DNA of 64,000 nucleotides from assembly GCA_030704615.1 (NCBI GenBank), contig CM060733.1, positions 34,596,001 through 34,660,000 of the forward strand. Direction: 5' to 3'. Below the pieces are notes generated by a model. The model was given only the letters and a program-made list of their open reading frames with translations. It did not search any database and was not told the origin of the DNA. The DNA comes from Takakia lepidozioides (lineage: Eukaryota; Streptophyta; Takakiopsida; Takakiales; Takakiaceae). Position numbers and translations under genes: made by a program. This document shows, piece by piece, positions 54,854-64,000 of this stretch. Within the stretch, counting starts at the first letter, position 1, and every line of letters begins with the position of its first letter.

Positions 54854-55576
54854 GTGAGCCTAGCTAGGCTCACGCACTCCACGCGGCCAGGCTCACGCGC
54901 AAGCATTTCCCATCCAAAGTATACTATGGGGGAAGACTTTGATCAGTATTTACAAATGTTTGAAGATATTGCTGCAGTTAATGGAGTCCTTCAAAATTTT
55001 AAAATCGCTATATTTAGGATGAGCATGAAGGGGGCTGCTAGGAATCTATTGTATGCAGCTGTTATGTATGATCCTCAACTTAGTTGGGCATCTGTAGTTG
55101 AGTGGGCCTGGACCTTGTTCAAACCCACGGAGCGTCCATTGGACTGCTTCACCAAATTCTCCTTGCGCACCTACAAGCCAGGTGAGTCGCTATGGCAGTA
55201 GTACCTTGACCTGAAATTTGCTGCAGCAGAAAATATTACTGATGTACCTGAGAGAGATCGCATGGTTAGAGTGTTCTTTTTTCTTGGCTTACCTCCTGCT
55301 ATCTAGGCTTGGGCTCAACGCCGCTATTTTGTAAATGATAAGACCATGCTAGCAGATATTAGCTTAAAAATGGCAAACTTCAGCAAATCAATCCAGCGGC
55401 CCCATCCCAAGTTTCAAGCTCTCGTGGGCTTAGAGCTTGGCATGAATGCAACATCTCCTCCATATGTTCCTGCTGCTATGCAATGCAAACCAGGTGAATT
55501 CACCCTCCAAGGGTTGACTAATACTGTGGGTAGTCTTAGTGAGTCGGTAGCTACTCAACGCTGCCATGCAGGTTAA
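54854..55576 (+). pseudogene. Gypsy gag remnant
   Basis: The frame reads MGEDFDQYLQMFEDIAAVNG, FRMSMKGAARNLLYAA, WTLFKPTERPLDCFTKFSL, PGESLWQ followed by a stop, then YLDLKFAAAENITDVPERDR, a second stop after LGLPPAI, and AWAQRRYFVNDKTMLADIS. This is the alpha-helical retrotransposon-gag pattern of gypsy elements. There is no zinc knuckle and no pol follows. The stretch 54420-54850 upstream holds nothing I can name. Confidence 0.7.
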
Positions 55577-55921
55577 TCAGCGTGCCAATTGGCCAATTGC
55601 CGTACGGAAGTAAACATGACAGAAATCATCCGCCGCAGTCGATTAAAATATTTATTTTGAAGTTGAAATTTGAATTTATGTGTGACGGTCCATGCATCTA
55701 TGTCGAGGTGTCATATCTTGGTAATGATGGATGGCTGTGCTACATAGAACATGTTGAACATGCATGATATATGGCTGTGACATGATTAATGTACAACGGG
55801 TTTGAAGCGGAGGCGGACGGGCGGGCGAATGGGGAGCGACTGGTCGCGACCAACGCAGGAGCCGCCACGGGGGGTGAGGGGGAGGGGGAAGGGCGGGCCA
55901 CGCAGGCAGCCCGCTGAGGGC

Positions 55922-56099
55922 GCGTAAAGAACTGGGCCACATTTCCCCTAGTGTATTTAGGGGGCGCCTATTTAGCGGATTCTCTCGTCTGTTAGGGGCT
56001 GTACATTCTCTGGAAATGACAGTGTACATTACGGCCGATGTAATGCACTGCTGCTCATCTTTTACAAAAAGAACAAGAAATGTGCCCAGTTCTTTACGC
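55922..56099. repeat. Inverted repeat flanking 139 bp
   Basis: The arm GCGTAAAGAACTGGGCCACA (55922-55941) pairs with 56081-56099 in reverse complement with a one-base gap. The sequence just left of it (55800-55920) is GC-rich. The GTAAAGAAC terminus resembles the outer arm of the foldback at 21227. Confidence 0.6.
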
Positions 56100-56119
56100 T
56101 GGGGATGGCCTCTCGTGTC

Positions 56120-56196
56120 GGGCCCTCCACTAATTTTCTGCTTCTGCCCTGGCGCCTGGGGCTACCGCCCTTGGGCAGAAAATTAGTGGAGGGCCC
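56120..56196. repeat. Perfect 22-bp inverted repeat (hairpin), 33-nt loop
   Basis: The arm 56120-56141 starts GGGCCCTCCACTAATTTTCT; its exact reverse complement is at 56175-56196. The GC-rich loop contains its own CTTCTGCCC/GGGCAGAA-like complementarity. The rest of 56200-56920 shows no supported gene. Confidence 0.8.
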
Positions 56197-56926
56197 TCCG
56201 CTCGAGGCCCTCCCGTTAGCCCTATACATTGCAGAAACCCTTCATTATTAAGCACTTGTACCATGAAGGGTTCATTGAGGCTTGAACCCTTCACTATTAA
56301 ACTTAGACTTTCATTTGCAAGTTTCCTTTTTCTTAGCCCTTCATGATGAAAGGTTCAGATTTTATCTGGCCTTTCTTTTGAAGGGCCCTGATTTTTTTGC
56401 CCTTCATATGGAGCATTTTTGCAAATACTGTGCAGATTGTTGCACCCAAAACAGAAAAATTAGTAGGCTGCCCGTGCCAAGAGGAAGGCAACTTGCAAGG
56501 CGTAGAGAGGTGGAGGAAAAGGGTGCCGGGCTCCAAGAGCAGTATGGTTGCACGGGAGATGGCCCATAATTTACGCTTCCTTGGGGGGGTGTCAAATAGT
56601 AAATATTAATATCGATATTATTAATTGGTGATAGCCCGTGCCACGTAGGCTACCTAGTGACACCGGGAACAACCATAGTAAAATGATGATTTACCGATGT
56701 TGATAACATCAGGTCTGAACTGACCCTAATAATTAGGGTCTCTTACAATTCAATCTGGCAATTATGTAAAGCACAATGGGCAGCTCTGCAGCCTTGGATC
56801 GCTGTACATCGTTTTGAGAGTGAAAGGGTATAATGCATACTGCCTATTCTGCTTCTTAATTTGTCTCTAAAGCGCATAATCTGCCTCAAAGATCCTTCAT
56901 GATTTCGGAAGCCAAAGGGAAGGGAG

Positions 56927-57204
56927 CAGTGATTTTTTTCTGAAATTTGAAAAATAGCACGAGTGGCTACAAGAAATAGCTATATATTTTGTTCATCCAC
57001 TGAAAAATTTGGATAGAATCATCCTCCTATGTACTTTCATCCATTTATATCATCCACATTTGGCAAATTCATCCATCTTTTTTTTCCCTTGTAGAAGTTT
57101 GGCGATTTCATCCATGAAAAAACAGGGAATTTTCGACAGAATATTCCATTTTAATGTTTTGAGGTCGCCATTTGGCGATTTTTCGCCAGGAAAAAAAAAC
57201 ACTG
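56927..57204. mobile_element. hAT-type MITE copy 1
   Basis: 278 bp with terminal inverted repeats CAGTGaTTTTTTT / AAAAAAAAACACTG, flanked by a perfect 8-bp duplication GAAGGGAG (56919-56926, 57205-57212). The interior matches copy 2 (58217-58462) closely. The 8-bp TSD and CAGTG ends point to the hAT superfamily. Confidence 0.92.
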
Positions 57205-57239
57205 GAAGGGAGAAGTTAGACACACCACACACAACAAGG

Positions 57240-58643
57240 CAGTGTTTTTTTTTCTCATTTTTCGAAAGTAGCGGGAGTGTACTCTACCTGGTGCGCCAAG
57301 TGGCCGGAAAACATGAGCTGGCACCTCTAGAAATTCCGCTTACTGACAACTGGCAAGTGTTAACAGGTCCACGTTGACAATCATACGAATTTTTCCTCTC
57401 GTTCATCTCTCCCGTTTTGGCGGACAATGGGAAAAAAATGCCGAAGGTGACTGGTGTACTTTGATGTTAATCATTTGTGCATGTACTAAATGTTGGCCGA
57501 AGGGTATCACATTTTGAGGGAACGACAACTTGTTCCAAGGAAACAAACTGCATCTAAGTTATGTCGTCTGACGGAAAGGATTTTGGGGGCAGATTCTGCC
57601 TTTTTTTAAGCAAATTAAAATGCAGAAGATCGACGTTCCACGGCGCTGGCGCATTCTGCATTCCTAATCGGCTGCTTGACTGCCATAATCGGCAGTTTGA
57701 CTTTTAATGGCTCATTATGGCCTGCAGCCAATCAGGGCCTCGCAGAATCTGCCCCAAAATTCCTTTATTCATATTTTTGTTTTCTTATTTCCACATTTTC
57801 TACATTTATGTGTTTTTATTTCCTTTTTCATTTGACAAGTGACAACCATTACGCTTGAGGGGATCGGAGACTTTCCAACTTCAAGCCCACATCCAATTCA
57901 ATGAATTTAGGGCTCAAACCAGCCCCCGCCCAACTTAAAAATTCATATCTCCCTCCAAATTAGGGATCGAGGAAGGATGAAAGTTCATTTGTCTGTGTGC
58001 CTAAACATTTTGTGGATAGTTTTTCTATCTAATTTCTTATTGTTTTGCTTGTATGTTTGGATGATAAAGTAGACCTATTGTACCCATAATCATCCAATTG
58101 GATGCTTAACTCATCCTGAGGACGTCTTGTGGGATCAAAATCATGAAACACATTTTCAAAGTTTTGTTTTTGAGGGAGAATTTATGGGATAAATAAAACC
58201 CTACCCTCATACTCTGCAGTGATTTTTTTCTTAAATTTGAAAAATAGCACGAGTGGCTACAAGAAATAGCTATATCATCCTCCTATGTACTTTCATCCAT
58301 TTATATCATCCACATTTGGCAAATTCATCCATTGTTTTTTTTCCCCTTGTAGAAGATTGGCGATTTCATCCATGAAAAAACTGGGAATTTACGACAGAAT
58401 ATTCTATTTTAATGTTTTGAGGTCGCCATTTGGCGATTTTTCGCCAAAAAAAAAAAACACTGATACTCTGTTTCCATACGATAATGCCCATTGCGACGCA
58501 CAATCTCCCTTCGGCCTGCATCAGTCAGTTCCACAGTGAGGTTGTGCCTGCCCAAAGCGATGGAACTGCAGCTTTCGTGCTCAAACAATCGGAACGGCTC
58601 CTCCCTCAAAAATGAGCTTTTTGGCGAGCAAAAAAACACGGTG
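57240..58643. mobile_element. Larger non-autonomous hAT-like element containing MITE copy 2
   Basis: The left terminus is CAGTGTTTTTTTTTC at 57240; the right end is AAAAAAACACGGTG at 58643 (slightly degenerate inverted match). A perfect 8-bp duplication CAACAAGG lies at 57232-57239 and 58644-58651. The interior has no transposase ORF. Without the nested MITE it is about 1.15 kb. Confidence 0.85.
58217..58462. mobile_element. hAT-type MITE copy 2 (nested)
   Basis: 246 bp, CAGTGaTTTTTTTC...AAAAAACACTG, with a perfect 8-bp duplication ATACTCTG (58209-58216, 58463-58470). It is about 32 bp shorter than copy 1, mainly a deletion after the GCTATAT block. It lies inside the larger hAT element. Confidence 0.92.
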
Positions 58644-58651
58644 CAACAAGG

Positions 58652-58725
58652 TAGCAGGATTTGAACAAAAGAATCACTGGGTGACAGTCACTGCTTTACC
58701 AGACTGAGCTAATGGACTGGATGTC
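58652..58725 (-). tRNA. Degenerate tRNA-like sequence (Asp-GTC-like), probable pseudogene
   Basis: In minus sense it has an A-box-like TTAGCTCAGTCTGGT, an anticodon-loop-like CTGTCAC (GTC) and a B-box-like GTTCAAATCC with plausible spacing. The anticodon, T and acceptor stems do not pair convincingly. It abuts the hAT target duplication. Confidence 0.3.
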
Positions 58726-59239
58726 ATAATGCCCAAGTACTACTCTAAATTATCACATGTGCTGTAAATTAGTACAGTGCCAAACAATCATGGGCCATGG
58801 CAGGGACGCGCGTTGATAGAGAAATGATGTGGCGACTTGAAAGTTTACAAAGAGATTCCAGCGAAGCAAGATCGGTAGCTCATCACGTTTTCATGGGCGT
58901 TATAGCTCGAATGCTTATTGCCAAGAGACACAAGGAAGAACGATATTGAGGATAGGCCCAGACAGAAAGTTGTACAGCTGAAAGTTCAAGTCCGAAGATC
59001 TGCAAGTGGGTCGAGGACGGAGGAAGGTCCGAAGTACTAACCTCGTAATTTCCGTTTTGAGGTTATTGAATGCTCTCAGCTTCCGAAACATCTTAGACAT
59101 AGATTTGCAGTGACCCATTGACGTACTCGCTTCCCTTCTGGAGGAAAAAGACTTCCAGAAAGCATGGGAATCGTAGCTGAGCCAAAGCTGCAAGTGATCT
59201 TGAAAGACCGAACTGTGGTTGCTCTAGCTGTTCCTACCA

Positions 59240-60222
59240 AAAATCATGTGATGTATCTTTCAAGAAAACAAGTGAATGGTATGCAAGATTCCCTGATAAT
59301 CATTTCCTAACCTGGAATGGCTTGAATACAGCATTCCGAAATAGGTTCAGGACAAGTAAAACTGAGGATGAAGTGTATGGAAGTTTACAACAGTTAAAGC
59401 AAAAGAAGCATGAAACTGTTGAGGAGTATATGGAAAAGATGGAATTGATGATGAAAAGCTGGCTGTTGTACCAGCACCAGGTTTACAGAAGACTTGGTTT
59501 GTGAGTGGACTAAGACCAGAGTTGCAAAAGAAAGTGGATATGTTACCCCATAATTCAGTGGAGGAGGCATTTGAAACAGCGAACAGAATTGAGCAATTGG
59601 GAATGCTCAGGAGAGAGAAAAGGGATGATGAGGACTCTGAGGATGAGTCAGATGAGGAAGAAGAGCAAGAGCTGAAAAGGAAGAGTAAGAGGAAGGAGAA
59701 GTTGAAGAGGGATAACTATGAGAAAAGATTAGAAGAAATCTTGAAGAAGTATGCCACAGAGGAGGCTGCAACACATTGGAGGAAGGGTGTTGGTGTGCAA
59801 AGTGCCAGAATGAAGGCCATACCACCACTGAATGCCACATGAAGGAGAAACACTGTACTATCTGTAAAATGGATAACCATTCTACTGAGAATTGTTACTA
59901 CAACAGAAGGACAGCAGCTAGAGAACCTAGGCAAGTAAGGGTGCATCAAGTGCAGCCCCAGCCAAGAAGAAACAGTGATCAGGACCACTATGGTAGGCCT
60001 GGTGGTTATAACAATGGCATGGAAGGGAGAGGTAATCCAAGAGGGAATTACCAAGGAAATTCCAGAGGCAACTATCAGGGTAATCCAAGGGGGAATTACC
60101 AGCCAGGGAATCAGGATTACAGAAACAATTCCAGAACAGACCAAGGGCGAGGACCTAATGGGGAAGAACTATGTTACTATTGTAATCAGGCAGGCCATCG
60201 CAAGGCAGCTTGTCCATTCTAG
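59240..60222 (+). pseudogene. Gypsy 3 gag with three zinc knuckles
   Basis: It starts within SFKKTSEWYARFPDNHFLTW and continues FRNRFRTSKTEDEVYGSL, EEYMEKMELMMKSW, then shifts frame to FVSGLRPELQKKVDML. An acidic/basic run (DEDSEDESDEEEEQELKRKS) precedes CAKCQNEGHTTTEC, CTICKMDNHSTENC and, after a GN-rich repeat (RGNYQGNPRGNYQ), CYYCNQAGHRKAAC: three CCHC knuckles. Frame breaks near 59490 and 59800 make it a pseudogene. No LTR was identified upstream; 58730-59240 holds nothing else I can support. Confidence 0.75.
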
Positions 60223-60533
60223 ATCAGACACCAGAATGAGATGAGAGCTCCTGTGAATGAGGGGCCGGTGATGGCAGCTCACATGGTTAGGCCATGTGTT
60301 GTACCAGAAGTAAGTACAATGATAGTAACGAGAAGCAAAGCCAAACTAATACCTCCAGTAGATGAGGAAGATGATGATATGATGAAGATGGCAGTGATGT
60401 GCCTGAAGATGATGAGGCTTAGAGAGATGAGAAGGAACTGCACAAGGAAGTGGCAGATACCATAAGGGAAATGCAGAAGAGTACTGATATTCCTATGGCA
60501 GATTCCTTGATTCTGAAAGAGAAGAGGAAGTGA

Positions 60534-61440
60534 GTGAGGATGAAGGGAAGAAAGAAGCTGCAGACATGCAGAGGTAATGCAGGGACTTTGGCTGAAGTAA
60601 TATGCCAGTCCAAAGCGGAGATTACCATTGGACAACTATTGGTTGTGGCACCTTATTGTAGACACAGGCTGTATCAAGCAATCAATCGAATTGCCCATGT
60701 GACAGGGAACACAGACCTGAACAGCAAGGTGACCAGTTATAATGTGAAGCCGGAAGGGCGAGAAACAGTCATGGACTTTGATGATTCTATGTCAGTAATC
60801 CAGTTGAGAATTGGAAGCACAGAACTAACTGATATACTGATAGATGGAGGCTCTGGAGTGAATATCATGACAGACCAATTAAGGCAGAAGCTTGGTCTAA
60901 GTAACATGAAACCGGCCCCATTTACAATAACAATGGCAGATCAAAGAAGTGTACAGCCATTGGGATTGATAAGAGGAGATTCAAAAGATGATCTTTATGA
61001 TCACAGTAACTGTATTGAAAATGGATGAAGTCATGGAAGCTTACTCCTTATTGTTGGGACGTCCATGGCTGAAACAGGCCAGGGTATTCCATGACTGGAA
61101 TTCCCAGTTACTAACTGTGCATGATGGGATGCACAAGATACAAATTACCACTAAGAAATCTAGTAGATTACCTGCTACGAGAAGACCTCGAGGGGTCAGG
61201 GAGTATAACTGGAGGGGAGGACTTGATGAGGAGCAAGAAGCTACCTTGTTCGCTGCACACCCAGAGTGGGAGCAGGTTGCAGAGATGCAGCGCCTAAGTT
61301 GTTTAAAAGGTATCTATTGCGGTGTAGTGACAGCAACATCAATTGAAGGTGAAACAAGCAGTTACCCACCACATTTCTATGAAGAAGAAATAAGGGAGAG
61401 AAATGGAAATCCTAGAGGAACCAGCCACTGTGAGTTTACA
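60534..61440 (+). pseudogene. Gypsy 3 protease region
   Basis: ETVMDFDDSMSVIQLRIGS is followed by TDILIDGGSGVNIMTDQLRQ (about 60830-60890). This is a retropepsin whose DSG/DTG is replaced by DGG, a form I associate with some plant gypsy lineages. The frame breaks near 60985 and continues as AYSLLLGRPWLKQARVFHDW with the second conserved LLGRPW block. A linker follows toward RT. Confidence 0.75.
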
Positions 61441-61495
61441 GGATGAAGTGGTGACTGTTGGACAATCACAGCTGATGAGCAGGTGAGAGAAGTGA

Positions 61496-62840
61496 ATGTG
61501 GGAACTTAGAAGAACGAGGATGGTGAAGGTAGGGGCTGATTTGGAGCGAGAATTCTTTGAGGAAGCTAAGAGTTTGTTCATCAAATACAGAGATGTATTT
61601 GCTTGGAGCTACAAAGATCTAAAAGGGATACCACCTGAGATCTGTCAGCATAAGATTGAACTGGAACCGGGGTCAGTACCAATCAAACAGGCAAGGTACA
61701 GAATGAATCCCAACTATGCACAGAAGGTTGGAAAAGAGATCAAGAAGTTGGCTGAGGCTAAGTTTATATACCCGATAGAGTATACAACTTGGTTGTCACC
61801 CATTGTGATAGTTCCCAAGAAGAATGGTATAACTGAGAGTTTGTGTGAACTATAAGAAGTTGAATGCTTGCACGAAGAAAGATCATTTCCCTTGCCATTC
61901 ACAGAAGCGGTATTGGACACTGTGGCAGGCCATGAGATGTACTCATTCATGGATGGCTTCAGTGGTTATAATCAAGTGCAAGTGGCAGAAGAAGACCAAG
62001 GGAAGACAACTTTCATCACAGACTGGGGTGCTTATGCATACAAAGTCATGCCTTTTGGACTTTGTAATGCACCAGCAACCTTTCAGAGAGTGATAAGTGA
62101 ATCTTTTCATGAGTATCTGGATGATTTCATGCAGTGTTCTTGGATGATTTCAGTGTGTACAGCTCTAAGAATGAGCACTTGCATAAATTGGAGTTATGTT
62201 TGGCCAGATGCAGGATGAGAGGTCTGGGCCTGAATCCAGAGAAGTACTTTCTGTGTGAACTCAGGGGTGCTTTGGGACACATTGTGTGTAAGAGGGACTT
62301 CTTGTGGATCCCAGGAAGACAGAGGCCATTAAAGCCTCTCCACCACCAGTAAATGTTAAGAGTCTAAGGAGATTCCTTGACAAACCAGTTATACAGAAGA
62401 TTTGTCAAAAGTATGCACAGATAGCAGCACCATTGAGCAAGCTTCTGAAGAAAGATGCAGTGTTTGCATGGACAGCTGAATGTCAACAGGCTTTTGAGGA
62501 ACTTACATTGTCAGTAACAACTACACCTGTGCTGATTAACCCTCACTGGCATGTAGTATTTCATGTTCACTGTGATGCCTCAGGAGAAGCGTTGGGAGCG
62601 GTGTTAGCCCAAAATGTTACAGGAAATATAGATTCACCTGTGTACTATGCTAGCAGGTTGATGAACAGTGCTGAAAGGAACTATAGCACAACTGAAAGAG
62701 AAGCACTGGCAATGATTTATGCAGTCAAGAAATTCAGGCATTACCTATTGGGAAGAAAGTTTATGTTTTATGTGGATCACCAGGCTCTGATATATCTGGT
62801 GAACAAACCTTTGATAAGTGGAAGGATAGCAAGGTGTTAA
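61496..62840 (+). pseudogene. Gypsy 3 RT and RNase H
   Basis: Blocks in order: YRDVFAWSYKDLKGIPPEI, SPIVIVPKKNGI, (shift) NYKKLNACTKKDHFPLPF, YSFMDGFSGYNQVQVAEED, AYKVMPFGLCNAPATFQRVI, FLDDFSVYSSKNEHL. The last of these holds the catalytic FLDDF (Y/F-x-DD), reached after another shift. RNase H follows: HCDASGEALGAVLAQN, YYASRLMNSAERNYSTTERE, FYVDHQALIYLVN. At least four frame breaks. The gene order is standard gypsy with no methyltransferase between protease and RT. Confidence 0.85.
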
Positions 62841-64000
62841 TAATCTTGCACAAGTTTGAGTTCGAAGTTGTTTACAAGCCTGGCCGTTTGCATCTTGTGG
62901 TAGATCATTTGTCACGCCTAACAACAGGAGAGTCCACCACAGGAGTAGACGACCAATTACCTGATGCGAGTTTATTTGCAATGGAGGTGCAGGGAAGTGC
63001 AGATGAATGGTTAGATTGGCAGTGGCCAATCAGATACTACCTTACTCATGGTCAGTTCCCACCTAGTTATGGTAAGGAGCAGAGGAAGAGAATCGCTATC
63101 AAGGCTTTACCTTATACTATGGTAGGGGGCAGAATGTATAAGCTAGGACCTGGTGGAGTACTTAAACGATGCTTGTATCACCATGAAGTAAATAAAGTTT
63201 TGGAGGAAGTTCATAAAGGAGTGGCTGGAGGACATTTTGGAGAAGAGACTACCAGTAGGAAGATACTACTTGCAGGTTACTAGTGGCCTACTTTGTTCAA
63301 AGATGTACACAAGTATTGTCAGAGTTGTGATGAATGTCAGAGGCTAGGACCTTTGCAGAGATCCAGGAAGATGGCTTTGCATCCTACGATGCCTACTGAA
63401 CCATTTCAGAAATGGGGACTAGACTTTGTTGGACCAATTAACCCACCAGCCAAGAATACACAGAACAAGTACATAATTACAGCCACTGATTATACTACGA
63501 AGTGGGTGGAAGCTCAAGCTCTGAGGGACAACACAGCCAAGTCCACAGCAAGGTTCCTGTATAAGAACATACTTACACGATTTGGCTGTCCCCTGGAATT
63601 TATCAGTGACAGGGAAGTCACTTCATTAATGAGACCATTGAACTATTGACTAAAGAGTTCATGATTGTGCATAGGAAAAGTACAACATATTACCCACAGG
63701 GTAATGGGCAGGCAGAGGCTACCAACAAAATACTATGTACTATCTTGGCTAAGATAGTCAATGCAAACAACGGATTGGGATACAAAGCTGCTGACAGCTT
63801 TGTGGTCATACATGACTTCATATAAAGTCACCACTACACCATTCCAATTAGTTTATGGTATGGAAGCTTTACTTCCAGTGGAATTCTTGTTACCTACCAT
63901 GAGAACTGAATGGGGAAAGAGAATGGAATTGGAAGATTCAATTAAGGTCAGGAAACATGAATTATACCATGTGGAAGAAGTACGTGCTGATGCAGCTAAT
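62834..64000 (+). pseudogene. Gypsy 3 integrase, runs off the window
   Basis: The linker FEFEVVYKPGRLHLVVDHLS leads to an HHCC domain (HHEVNKVLEEVHKGVAGGHFG ... CQSCDECQR), split by a TAG at 63281-63283. The core follows with D in WGLDFVGPIN, D in FISDREV and, after a shift, E in YPQGNGQAEATNK (about 63690-63730). Further stops occur after 63820. The 3' LTR would lie to the right of the window. Confidence 0.85.

Noticed and set aside
58652-58725. Functional tRNA-Asp gene
   Set aside because: A- and B-box-like segments exist, but the acceptor, anticodon and T stems do not pair, so I list it only as a degenerate tRNA-like sequence.

Overview
The window looks like nuclear DNA of a land plant. 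It has a multi-exon LRR/malectin-like receptor kinase with 72-nt LRR exons and canonical GT-AG introns, remnants of BAHD acyltransferase, cytochrome P450 and trichome-birefringence-like genes, and dense Ty1/copia, Ty3/gypsy, L1-type LINE, CACTA and hAT elements. The element mix and the transposase-like family near 51.5-53.5 kb make me suspect a seed-free plant (bryophyte, lycophyte or fern). That is impression, not proof.

Left third (1-22.5 kb): the only apparently functional host gene is the receptor kinase at 10.7-20.0 kb (minus strand). A BAHD acyltransferase (5.7-7.2 kb) and a P450 (8.7-9.6 kb), both plus strand, are broken. A copia element (3.0-5.7 kb, minus) sits directly against the in-frame BAHD sequence. 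A gypsy copy (1-3.0 kb, minus) is inserted in the copia integrase gene and appears to carry fragments of other genes, including the first exon of a TBL O-acetyltransferase gene.

Middle (22.6-50.6 kb): this is one 5'-truncated LINE on the minus strand, split by three later insertions. They are a 1.2-kb CACTA derivative (23740-24933, TSD AGA), a 17.7-kb CACTA element (25750-43480) and a pol-less LTR element (43790-48685, TSD TCTTG) that contains a copia 3' fragment. The LINE reading frame can be followed across the breaks. Nested inside the large CACTA is the key element, a 12.7-kb gypsy-type retrotransposon (27463-40183, TSD ACCC).

The key element encodes gag, an aspartic protease, a DNMT3-like cytosine-5 DNA methyltransferase domain, RT/RNase H, a DDE integrase and a C-terminal PHD finger. 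The methyltransferase and RT share one frame and are separated only by a UAG in a CAR-YYA readthrough context. Its termini are not ordinary LTRs. They read A1-internal-B1-A2-B2, the split-direct-repeat layout known from DIRS-like (PAT/Ngaro) elements, here on an integrase-encoding element. Its leader holds about 1.8 kb of 51-bp minisatellite. Repeat copies differ mainly by one-base homopolymer changes, so some apparent frameshifts may be sequencing errors.

Right end (50.6-64 kb): a decayed transposase-like gene, a six-unit palindromic tandem repeat, a gag remnant, strong foldbacks, a nested hAT/MITE set with perfect 8-bp target duplications, and a decayed third gypsy element that runs off the window.
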